From an uncultured Methanosarcinales archaeon (GTDB lineage: Archaea > Halobacteriota > Methanosarcinia > Methanotrichales > Methanotrichaceae), in the NCBI GenBank assembly GCA_937864385.1, contig CALMJN010000271.1, positions 1 to 6,062 of the forward strand: DNA of 6,062 nt, given 5' to 3'. The notes beneath the pieces were generated by a model, which was given only the letters and a program-made list of their open reading frames with translations, did not search any database and was not told where the DNA came from. The position numbers and the translations under genes were made by a program. Shown one piece after another: positions 1 through 4,960 of this stretch. The number at the start of each line of letters is the position of its first letter. The first letter of the stretch is position 1.

Positions 1-215
1 TGGTCGTACTTTGCCGGCGCGAGATAATCGCAGAACACTTTAGTCAAAGGAAAATTAAGCCCCAGCTTTTCCAACTCTATATATGTTACGCCCAATTGCC
101 GCAGCAATTCGTTTCGACCTAGCTCAAACCATCGGATATAATTGGTATGATAGACAATACCCATCGCATCTGTATCGGCATAAATCACACGAATTTGAGT
201 ATAATTACTGGGCAA
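1..215 (-). CDS. YbgC/4-hydroxybenzoyl-CoA thioesterase-like protein, 5' part only (3' end outside window)
   Basis: Seen: reading leftwards from a TTG at 215 gives 71 open codons to the window edge. The product carries the hotdog-fold thioesterase signature: residues 13-26 read ADTDAMGIVYHTNY, followed by IRWFELGRNELL. Asp16 sits at the catalytic aspartate position of the 4HBT/YbgC family. Known: such proteins are cytosolic acyl-CoA thioesterases of about 130-140 residues, so roughly half is present. Start choice: a GGGGAG motif lies 8 nt upstream of the TTG; a GTG at 224 is in frame but its Shine-Dalgarno would overlap it. The gene overlaps the end of the upstream apgM-family gene by 11 nt, so the two are probably co-transcribed and coupled. 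This family is common in bacteria and unusual in methanogens, and the local GC (about 44% by hand count) is low, so transfer is plausible. Acyl substrate unknown. Confidence 0.8.
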   Translation of the reverse strand, partial: MPSNYTQIRVIYADTDAMGIVYHTNYIRWFELGRNELLRQLGVTYIELEKLGLNFPLTKVFCDYLAPAKYD

Positions 216-1407
216 GGAATGCACTCCCCTTAATAAATTTATCCATCAGAAGATGGCCGGGAGATACTAAAATGCCACTATTACTGGCTGCGGCTTCAGT
301 AAAGGGATGCCCTGCAGACAGATTTTCTTCTTTGCGTGAAGATAATACAGCAAAAGGACTCGGATCGCCGACGTGAGTTTTCAGATCAATCGGGGTTGGA
401 TGATCGCTTAAAACCAGAATGCGATAATCACCCAATTTACCGATGTTATTCAATATCGTTCCTACTATTTTTTCATCGAAAAATTCGATAGCTTTTATCT
501 TACCTTCAGCATTGCCTTCATGCCCCATTTCATCCGGGGCTTCCAAATGGAGAAAGACAAAGTCCATAAATTTCAGGGCATCCAGTGCCATTTTCGCTTT
601 GCCTTCATAATTCGTGTCGATGTATCCTGTGGCCCCTTCCACGCGTAATGGCTTTAATCCGGCATTGATGCCCAAACCATTCAGTAAATCAACGGCTGAA
701 ATCATGCCGCCTTTTAAATCATATTTCTGGGTTAGTGGAACAATCTGTGGTCTTCTCCCCTGCCCCCAAAGCCAGATGCTGTTGGCCGGTTTTTCACCCC
801 TTTTTAACCGCTCTCTGTTAATCGGGTGATTTTCAAGAATCCCGGCCGACTTGATCATCATCTGTCTCAACTCATCCTCTCCGTTCCCGACGGGAAGATA
901 ATCGGCTATCTCCTTGCCGGTGATGTCATGAGGCGGAGTACATTCGATCTTCGAGGCGCCCGAAGACCAGACCATTATATGACGGTAGCTCACGCCGGGA
1001 TAGAGCTTCCTTCCTGGTATCAATGGAGCCAGGGAATCAATCAGCTCCCGCCCCTCCTCGGTGGAGATATGTCCGGCGCTGTAGTCTTTCATCAGGCCTT
1101 CCTCTATGGTCACAAAGTTGCAGCGAAAGGCGATATCATCCGGCCCCAGATAAACATTCATAGCCGCCGCCTCCAGCGGCGCCCGGCCGGTATAGCATTC
1201 CGCCGGATCATAGCCCAGGACCGAAAGGTTGGCCACATCGCTTCCCGGGGCAAAGCCCTCCGGCACCGTCCGGGCCAGGCCGCTTCTGCCTTGCCGGGCC
1301 AGTCGATCCATATTGGGCTTCTCTGCCGCCTGCAGCGGCGTCCTGCCACCTAAAACCTCCAGGGGGAGGTCTGCCATGCCGTCTCCTAAGAGAACTATCA
1401 GCTTCAT
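205..1407 (-). CDS. apgM: ApgM-family phosphotransferase (2,3-BPG-independent phosphoglycerate mutase / proposed homoserine kinase)
   Basis: Seen: 400 aa, full length for the family, alkaline-phosphatase superfamily. Metal and active-site residues are all visible: Asp9 (VLLGDGMAD), Ser62 (ANLSVLGYDP, the predicted phosphoserine), Asp292 and His296 (APDEMGHEG), Asp335-His336 (LSDHPTP) and His345. Known: archaeal ApgM interconverts 3- and 2-phosphoglycerate. Motifs such as SYRHIMVW, TPPHDITGK and SIWLWGQG look more like the sister subfamily proposed by comparative genomics to be a homoserine kinase for threonine synthesis, so the reaction is uncertain. Start: ATG at 1407 with GGCGGGA 5 nt upstream; a GTG one codon earlier is less likely. 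It lies 33 nt after mcrC, same strand. Odd: codons 1-189 are about 57% GC with lysine mostly AAG (6 of 7); the rest is about 44% GC with lysine mostly AAA (13 of 16). Confidence 0.88.
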   Translation of the reverse strand: MKLIVLLGDGMADLPLEVLGGRTPLQAAEKPNMDRLARQGRSGLARTVPEGFAPGSDVANLSVLGYDPAECYTGRAPLEAAAMNVYLGPDDIAFRCNFVTIEEGLMKDYSAGHISTEEGRELIDSLAPLIPGRKLYPGVSYRHIMVWSSGASKIECTPPHDITGKEIADYLPVGNGEDELRQMMIKSAGILENHPINRERLKRGEKPANSIWLWGQGRRPQIVPLTQKYDLKGGMISAVDLLNGLGINAGLKPLRVEGATGYIDTNYEGKAKMALDALKFMDFVFLHLEAPDEMGHEGNAEGKIKAIEFFDEKIVGTILNNIGKLGDYRILVLSDHPTPIDLKTHVGDPSPFAVLSSRKEENLSAGHPFTEAAASNSGILVSPGHLLMDKFIKGSAFLAQ

Positions 1408-1440
1408 CACAGTCCCGCCTTTATCTAAAAATAGTATTAA

Positions 1441-2094
1441 TTATTTCTTCTTCTTACTGCGGGCCTCTGCCGCCTCACGGGCACTGATCTCCGCCAGATG
1501 CTTGTTCAGGACCTTGGCCAGGGTATTAAGCTTGACCCGGGTACAGGTAGCTCCGCGGGTGATGCCGGTGACTATGTCCACCACCTCGCCCTTGGTCTCC
1601 GTCTTCTGATGCGGCGGCCTGACTGCGCTGGTCCTGACCCCCTCCCGGGCGAAGTCCTCCATATCCATGGGGCACTGGGCCACCACCACCGCCGGTATAT
1701 CCACCTGGGATAAGACCTCCTTGGCCTTGGATATTACATGGGAGCGCACATTGCCCAGATGAATGACTGCGATCTTATGGCGCGCTATCTGCTCCAGCTC
1801 CCGCTCATTCAGCCCGAAGGTTGGTCCGTAGCCTCGCGAGGCCTGGGGGAAGCTGTCCGGGAGTCCCGTTCCACCTTCCAGCACCAGAACGCTGGTCTGA
1901 ATGCCCTCCCGGCGCAGTCCATAGGTCATCTCGCAAACCGGCTTGGTGATGTGCCGCCTTCCCGGGGACATGGCTATGGCGATAACATCGGGCTGGGTAG
2001 CCTCGGATAATGTTCCCCTCTGTGCCAGCCCGCCGCCCTTGGCCAGGCCCATGCTCTCCCGGCAATCCACCACCTGAGTTGCCCTGCCAATCAT
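1441..2094 (-). CDS. mcrC: Methyl-coenzyme M reductase operon protein C (McrC)
   Basis: Seen: 217 aa with the family's opening QVVDCRESMG and the glycine-rich KGGGLAQRGT (residues 19-28), then AMSPGRRHITKPVCE, SVLVLEGGTG and HLGNVRSH. The C-terminus is a basic tail ending in RSKKKK. Known: McrC is cytosolic, usually encoded inside the mcrBDCGA operon of Methanosarcinales, and is a component of the ATP-dependent complex that reductively activates the Ni-F430 of methyl-CoM reductase. Here no other mcr gene is present; it heads a minus-strand run with the apgM-family gene and diverges from dphB. It may therefore be a relocated copy or a second copy. The start ATG has no Shine-Dalgarno, but a TATA box is centred about 26 bp upstream, which fits a leaderless transcript. 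Identification rests on recalled family motifs and is firm at family level. Confidence 0.88.
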   Translation of the reverse strand: MIGRATQVVDCRESMGLAKGGGLAQRGTLSEATQPDVIAIAMSPGRRHITKPVCEMTYGLRREGIQTSVLVLEGGTGLPDSFPQASRGYGPTFGLNERELEQIARHKIAVIHLGNVRSHVISKAKEVLSQVDIPAVVVAQCPMDMEDFAREGVRTSAVRPPHQKTETKGEVVDIVTGITRGATCTRVKLNTLAKVLNKHLAEISAREAAEARSKKKK

Positions 2095-2116
2095 GATCGA
2101 CTGTTGCGGGGAATAG

Positions 2117-2124
2117 CATATAGA
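2117..2124 (-). promoter_or_regulatory. TATA box (box A) of mcrC
   Basis: Read on the minus strand this is TCTATATG, centred about 26 nt upstream of the mcrC ATG at 2094. Archaeal TATA boxes sit about 26 bp before the transcription start, so transcription should begin at or next to the A of the start codon. The lack of a Shine-Dalgarno before this ATG agrees with a leaderless mRNA. This is positional inference only. Confidence 0.5.
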
Positions 2125-2136
2125 CCTGACGAAAGG

Positions 2137-2179
2137 GAGAAGGCGTAAGCGAGAATGCGTAAGTGAGAAGGGCGTAAGG
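2137..2179. repeat. Three tandem imperfect copies of a 14-nt unit between mcrC and dphB
   Basis: Copies begin at 2137 (GAGAAGGCGTAAGC), 2151 (GAGAATGCGTAAGT) and 2165 (GAGAAGGGCGTAAGG, one base longer). The shared core is GAGAA-x-GCGTAAG. A weaker partial echo (GATAAGATAGCG) follows from 2180. The array lies upstream of both divergent TATA boxes, so it could hold regulator sites or simply be a slippage product. No coding function is apparent. Confidence 0.75.
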
Positions 2180-2191
2180 GATAAGATAGCG

Positions 2192-2199
2192 TTTTTAAG
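2192..2199 (+). promoter_or_regulatory. TATA box (box A) of dphB
   Basis: TTTTTAAG is centred about 27 bp before the dphB ATG at 2223. The expected transcription start is 2222 or 2223, giving a leaderless or nearly leaderless mRNA. If right, it excludes the in-frame ATG at 2208, which would lie upstream of the transcript. Confidence 0.5.
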
Positions 2200-2222
2200 C
2201 CGGGGCGATGAAAAGAGGGATT

Positions 2223-3026
2223 ATGCTCACCTTCATCGGCTTAGGTTTATACGACGAGAAGGATATCTCAGTCAAGGGAAGTGAGGCAGTCGCTGCCGCG
2301 GATAGGGTTTATGCCGAGTTTTATACCTCCAGGCTGATGGGCACAACCCTGTGCCGGTTGGAGGCGTTCCACGGCAAGAAGATCCATCTTCTCAATCGCT
2401 CCCAGGTTGAGGTGGACCCCACCTGGCTGGGGCAGGCTAAAGATGAAGATGTGGCTTTTCTGGTGGGCGGCGACGCCATGGTCTCCACCACCCACCTGGA
2501 CCTGAGGCTGCGGGCTATGCGTTTGGGAATTAGGACCCGATTGATCCACTCCGCCTCCATAGTCACTGCCGTGTCCGGTCTGTCTGGCCTGCAAAACTAT
2601 CGATTCGGACGGTCCACAACCATCCCCTTTCCCTATCTGGCCCGGGGCAAGAGGATCGTCTCGGAGACGCCCTATCGGGTCTTGCAGGAGAACCTGGCCC
2701 GGAACCTGCATACCATGCTCTTTTTGGACATCCAGATGGAGCCTGAGGAGAGATATATGACTGCAGGCCAGGGTGCGGCACTGCTCCTGGAGATGGAAGA
2801 GGCGGCGGAGGAGATGCTGCCCCCCGGAGTCTTGGGCATAGGCGTCGCCCGAGCCGGCTCGGATGATGCTGTGATAAAGGCCGACCTTCTCTCCCGCCTC
2901 AGGGACATTGACCTGGGCGGTCCACTGCATATCCTGATCGTTCCGGCCAGGCTGCATTTCATGGAGGCGGAAGCCCTCAGGTTCCTGGCTGGGGCTCCGG
3001 AGGATGCCTTGATAGGCGCAGATTGA
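2223..3026 (+). CDS. dphB: Diphthine synthase (DphB / Dph5)
   Basis: Seen: 267 aa, usual family length, in the SAM-dependent tetrapyrrole-methylase fold. The N-terminus MLTFIGLGLYDEKDIS carries the glycine-rich first motif. Residues 81-91 (VGGDAMVSTTH) form the SAM-binding loop with the family's terminal TTH. HSASIVTAVSGLSGLQNYRFGRS and the IPFPY segment match DphB. Known: the enzyme methylates the 3-amino-3-carboxypropyl-histidine of elongation factor 2 to diphthine, an early step in making diphthamide; it acts in the cytosol. Start: ATG 2223 begins exactly where family members begin, and the TATA box at 2192 points to it. An in-frame ATG at 2208 would add five residues (MKRGI) and is disfavoured. 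It is divergent from mcrC and followed by its own 100-nt gap, so probably monocistronic. Confidence 0.93.
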   Translation: MLTFIGLGLYDEKDISVKGSEAVAAADRVYAEFYTSRLMGTTLCRLEAFHGKKIHLLNRSQVEVDPTWLGQAKDEDVAFLVGGDAMVSTTHLDLRLRAMRLGIRTRLIHSASIVTAVSGLSGLQNYRFGRSTTIPFPYLARGKRIVSETPYRVLQENLARNLHTMLFLDIQMEPEERYMTAGQGAALLLEMEEAAEEMLPPGVLGIGVARAGSDDAVIKADLLSRLRDIDLGGPLHILIVPARLHFMEAEALRFLAGAPEDALIGAD

Positions 3027-3077
3027 TGGAAAAAAGTCGCAGTAGCTTTTAGGCTTGCCCGGCAGCAATCGCCAGAG

Positions 3078-3086
3078 TTATAAATA
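3078..3086 (+). promoter_or_regulatory. TATA box of the RHH-queD operon
   Basis: TTATAAATA is a near-consensus archaeal box A in the 100-nt gap after dphB. It predicts a transcription start near 3108, about 20 nt before the first in-frame ATG (3129) and 45 nt before the preferred one (3153). It is the clearest TATA box in the window. Confidence 0.65.
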
Positions 3087-3152
3087 CGGTATTCCCTTGA
3101 CCATACCCCAGGAATCCCTGAGGATGGGATGAATATCTATTGCGAGGATGAG

Positions 3153-3323
3153 ATGCCTAAAGTCACAGTGGAGATACCCCAACACATCATCGATGATGTG
3201 CAGTCTCATGTGGGGGACGGCAGGAAGTTCGTAAGCTTCTCCGATGCCGTGAGAACGGCACTGAGAAAGATGCTGGATCAACTGGATGAGATCGATAGAC
3301 GCAGGGGGCGGGCAGGGCAATGA
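3153..3323 (+). CDS. Small CopG/ribbon-helix-helix DNA-binding protein
   Basis: Seen: 56 aa from ATG 3153. The sequence PKVTVEIP (residues 2-9) is a typical RHH beta strand. Helix A follows (QHIIDDVQSHV), then the FVSFSDAVRTALRKML helix with the usual S-D-A-x-R pattern, and a basic tail DRRRGR. Known: RHH proteins dimerise and bind operator DNA through the paired strand, usually as repressors. Start: ATG 3153 has GAGG 5 nt upstream and places the strand at the N-terminus as in relatives. ATG 3129 is in frame, also has GAGG nearby, and would add MNIYCEDE; it remains possible. The stop overlaps the queD start (ATGA, 4 nt), so the two are one operon. Inference: it may regulate its own operon. 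No toxin-like partner is seen, so an antitoxin role is unlikely. Confidence 0.78.
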   Translation: MPKVTVEIPQHIIDDVQSHVGDGRKFVSFSDAVRTALRKMLDQLDEIDRRRGRAGQ

Positions 3324-3667
3324 AGCTGGGAGTGGTTACTGAGTTCGATGCCGCACACAGCCTTCCCGGCTATCAGGGCAAATGCGCCCATATGCACGGC
3401 CACACCTACCAGGTGGAGATCGTTTTGGAGGGGGAGGTGGGAGCGGACGGCTTTGTCATGGATTTCTATCAGATCAAGAGGTTGGTGGCAGAGGCCCTGC
3501 AGGATCTGGACCATAGCTGCCTCAACCACATCCTGCCCAATCCCACTGCAGAGAGCATTGCCCAATTGATAGCCGACCGGCTGAAGCGAAATCTGAAGGG
3601 CACAGCGATTCGGCTCTTCTCCCTCAAGCTGTGGGAAGGAAAAAACAAATGGGTGATGATAGACTGA
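3320..3667 (+). CDS. queD: 6-carboxytetrahydropterin synthase / PTPS family (QueD-like)
   Basis: Seen: 115 aa, normal for the family. Zinc ligands His13 (FDAAHSL), His26 and His28 are present, with catalytic Cys22 in the C-x3-HGH motif. Asp64-His65 (LDHSCLN) supply the proton relay, PTAES spans residues 75-79, and the pterin-anchoring Glu106 is in KLWEG. Known: QueD converts dihydroneopterin triphosphate to 6-carboxytetrahydropterin on the route to preQ0, which in archaea becomes archaeosine (G+15) in tRNA. Other archaeal PTPS paralogues act elsewhere in pterin metabolism, but retention of the active-site Cys favours QueD. The ATG overlaps the stop of the RHH gene; a G-rich stretch (GGGCGGGCAGGG) just upstream can serve as Shine-Dalgarno. 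It converges on the minus-strand 132-aa gene with only 13 nt between stops. No queC, queE or tgtA lies in the window. Confidence 0.85.
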   Translation: MKLGVVTEFDAAHSLPGYQGKCAHMHGHTYQVEIVLEGEVGADGFVMDFYQIKRLVAEALQDLDHSCLNHILPNPTAESIAQLIADRLKRNLKGTAIRLFSLKLWEGKNKWVMID

Positions 3668-3680
3668 AATTCCTTGAAGG

Positions 3681-4079
3681 CTACTGGGTGGGAGTCACGT
3701 CCCATTCTTTGACCGACTCGGGATTTTCTTTGAGCTCCTTGAGCCGGGCTGCTGCCTGCTCCTCATAGAATTTCTTGTATTTCTTTTCTTTATCATCGCT
3801 GTTCCATTGGGCTATCTTTCGGTCCAGAGCCTCGAACATGTATTTCTCGGCGGCCTTGACCGTCTCCAGGTCTCCCCTCAAGACCAGAATCTCTCTATCC
3901 ATCACCTCACCGGTCATGTCCATCTTGCCGGGCCTTCGGATCAGATCCAGATCGAAATTCTCCACAAGCTCGCGGATTACAGATACGGGCATGCTCAGGG
4001 GAATGGCCAAGTCAAACAGCCCGGTCAAGTCTTCTGCTTCTTCATTAGGTGAAACCATAATTATCGAGGTTATGGTCAA
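3681..4079 (-). CDS. Uncharacterised 132-aa protein, translationally coupled to an upstream small ORF
   Basis: I do not recognise the family. Seen: a TTG start gives TITSIIMVSP, which looks like a first beta strand, then an acidic turn (NEEAED) and a mixed alpha/beta body with LFDLAIPLSMP, RPGKMDMTGEVMDREILVLRG and a helix from about residue 70. The last 45 residues are a highly charged helix rich in Lys/Glu (DDKEKKYKKFYEEQAAARLKE) and end in WDVTPTQ. There is no signal peptide or membrane segment, so it is probably cytosolic. Start: TTG 4079 overlaps the TGA of the small upstream ORF as TTGA, which argues for it; an in-frame ATG at 4058 would remove seven residues. GGCAGGA just upstream is a weak Shine-Dalgarno. 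The VLRGDLETVKAAEKYM stretch recalls small regulatory or KH-like folds, but that is only an impression. Confidence 0.75.
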   Translation of the reverse strand: MTITSIIMVSPNEEAEDLTGLFDLAIPLSMPVSVIRELVENFDLDLIRRPGKMDMTGEVMDREILVLRGDLETVKAAEKYMFEALDRKIAQWNSDDKEKKYKKFYEEQAAARLKELKENPESVKEWDVTPTQ

Positions 4080-4219
4080 TCCTGCCTTGATTTAAGTCTG
4101 TCGAAGATCCAGAACCTGATGCCAGGATCATGGTCAATGAGAGCTTGATTGAAGGATGCAGCATGCTCTTGCTCTAGCATGAGCAGGATATTTTTCTCAA
4201 ATCCGGCATTTTCCGGCAC
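4076..4219 (-). CDS. Candidate small protein gene (47 aa) overlapping the 132-aa gene
   Basis: Seen: from a GTG at 4219 the frame is open for 47 codons and ends in a TGA (4078-4076) that overlaps the next gene's TTG as TTGA, the arrangement used for coupled translation. The product looks protein-like: an amphipathic helix (FEKNILLMLEQEHAASFNQA) followed by LIDHDPGIRFWIFDRLKS. Codon choice resembles the neighbours (for example ATC, CTC, GAG, TTC). An internal ATG would give 34 residues. No good Shine-Dalgarno precedes the GTG, but an AT-rich box (ATTAATAA on this strand, 4256-4263) lies about 41 nt upstream. The frame is open back to a TAA around 4256, so a longer lost 5' part, meaning a truncated gene remnant, is an alternative. 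Family unknown. Confidence 0.5.
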   Translation of the reverse strand: MPENAGFEKNILLMLEQEHAASFNQALIDHDPGIRFWIFDRLKSRQD

Positions 4220-4255
4220 CCAATTGCGGCAGGGGATGGCAGAGAAGGGAAACAG

Positions 4256-4263
4256 TTATTAAT
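4256..4263 (+). promoter_or_regulatory. TATA-like box upstream of tRNA-Ile (readable on both strands)
   Basis: TTATTAAT ends 26 nt before the mature tRNA 5' end, suitable for a transcript starting a few bases upstream of the tRNA. Read on the other strand it is ATTAATAA, also AT-rich, and lies about 41 nt before the GTG of the small minus-strand ORF. One element may serve both directions. Confidence 0.45.
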
Positions 4264-4289
4264 GGGATCATCAATGCAAAGTGCGGATC

Positions 4290-4363
4290 GGGCCCGTAGC
4301 TTAGCCAGGTTGAGCGCACGGCTGATAACCGTGAGGTCACGCGTTCAAATCGCGTCGGGCCCA
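4290..4363 (+). tRNA. tRNA-Ile (anticodon GAT)
   Basis: The 74-nt cloverleaf folds completely: acceptor GGGCCCG/CGGGCCC (7 bp), D stem GCTT/GAGC, anticodon stem CACGG/CCGTG with loop CTGATAA, 5-nt variable loop, and T stem ACGCG/CGCGT with loop TTCAAAT. The anticodon is GAT at 4324-4326, reading ATC and ATT isoleucine codons. The discriminator is A at 4363 and CCA is not encoded, so it is added after transcription. No intron interrupts the anticodon loop. Confidence 0.97.
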
Positions 4364-4370
4364 TAGCAGT

Positions 4371-4380
4371 CTTTTAAAAT
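4371..4380. terminator. Putative bidirectional oligo-T terminator between tRNA-Ile and the DUF2124 gene
   Basis: CTTTTAAAAT contains the palindrome TTTTAAAA, so each strand offers four consecutive T residues: 9 nt after the tRNA on plus and about 42 nt after the DUF2124 stop on minus. Archaeal RNA polymerase can stop at T-runs without a hairpin. A small 5-bp hairpin (GGCAG/CTGCC, 4389-4406) lies on the DUF2124 side. Four T residues is a weak signal. Confidence 0.35.
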
Positions 4381-4421
4381 GAGTTTATGGCAGGTTTATA
4401 GCTGCCCAGCTTAAAACGATT

Positions 4422-4874
4422 TTATCCCGATATATCCCCCTCCAGATCGACGTTCATAACATAATGGAACGGCAGATTCTGGCACCATCCAGATTTCTCG
4501 AATAGAGACATAAAGCAGACGCCAATCAGTTTCTTGTATTGCATTTTGCCCAGAAAATCCTTCATCTCCTCGGCCTTGACCCCGATTTTGGGCATGGCCA
4601 TGCCGCCCAGAATCACAACCACATCCGCCTTGGCATCTGTCGCGCCAGCCAGCTCCATGCCGTATTCAGTGGCCACCATACTCCTGGCTTTATCCATCTG
4701 CAATCCGGGCATAAAGGCCAGGGACTTTTCTCGTACCGGATAGCCCAGAAACAGGGCAAATGGGGTGCAAAATCCGGGAGAGCCGATGAATACTATCTTC
4801 TTGTCGTCCTTTACCAGATCCCTAAATCCGTTGAGCATGCCGCCCAGACCCTTTACATCCTGCATTTTCTCCAT
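4422..4874 (-). CDS. DUF2124 family protein (conserved archaeal protein of unknown function)
   Basis: Seen: 150 aa from ATG 4874. It has a Rossmann-like alternation: KIVFIGSPGFCTPFA early, then DVVVILGGMAMPKIGV and KKLIGVCFMSLFEKSGW near the end, finishing PFHYVMNVDLEGDI. Cysteines occur at PGFC (about residue 36), GVC and GWC. These segments match my memory of DUF2124, found mainly in methanogens and without assigned function; the match is from memory, not a search. There is no signal peptide or transmembrane helix. Start: ATG 4874 fits a TATA box that predicts transcription from about 4879. ATG 4865 is preceded by GGAG and is nearly as good; TTG 4883 would lie upstream of the transcript. 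It is divergent from aglB and convergent with tRNA-Ile, so probably monocistronic. Confidence 0.75.
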   Translation of the reverse strand: MEKMQDVKGLGGMLNGFRDLVKDDKKIVFIGSPGFCTPFALFLGYPVREKSLAFMPGLQMDKARSMVATEYGMELAGATDAKADVVVILGGMAMPKIGVKAEEMKDFLGKMQYKKLIGVCFMSLFEKSGWCQNLPFHYVMNVDLEGDISG

Positions 4875-4901
4875 AAAGACCAATCCTATAATCTCTGCCG
4901 C

Positions 4902-4909
4902 GATATACT
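4902..4909 (-). promoter_or_regulatory. TATA box of the DUF2124 gene
   Basis: On the minus strand this reads AGTATATC, centred about 26 nt before position 4879. That predicts a leader of only about 5 nt before ATG 4874, or about 14 nt before ATG 4865. Confidence 0.45.
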
Positions 4910-4960
4910 GGCTGAGAATTCTTTAGGCATTTAGACTACTGAGATGATATAGTTAATCTT

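Noticed and set aside
83..376. A 97-codon open frame on the plus strand.
   Set aside because: It is antisense to the thioesterase start and the apgM-family 3' end, both of which have family motifs. It has no recognisable domain of its own.
826..1353. A 175-codon open frame on the plus strand.
   Set aside because: It is the shadow of the GC-rich half of the apgM-family gene. The product is Arg/Gly/Ile-rich with no motif.
2208..2222. Upstream in-frame ATG for dphB adding five residues.
   Set aside because: Family members start at MLTFIGLG, and the TATA box at 2192-2199 would place transcription after this codon.
2268..3068. A 266-codon open frame on the minus strand.
   Set aside because: It is antisense to dphB, which has clear family motifs. 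The antisense product is rich in Gln, Gly and His with no recognisable domain.
3153..3667. A toxin-antitoxin reading of the RHH gene with its overlapping partner.
   Set aside because: The partner has a complete QueD/PTPS active site (Cys22, His13/26/28, Asp64-His65, Glu106) and is not a toxin.
4130..4177. A 15-codon plus-strand frame starting at ATG 4130.
   Set aside because: It is very short, has no convincing ribosome site and lies opposite the better-supported minus-strand small ORF.
4167..4195. An 8-bp hairpin (TCTTGCTC/GAGCAGGA) followed by a T-run on the plus strand, resembling an intrinsic terminator.
   Set aside because: No plus-strand gene ends nearby, and the stretch lies inside the minus-strand 47-codon frame, which explains it better as coding sequence.
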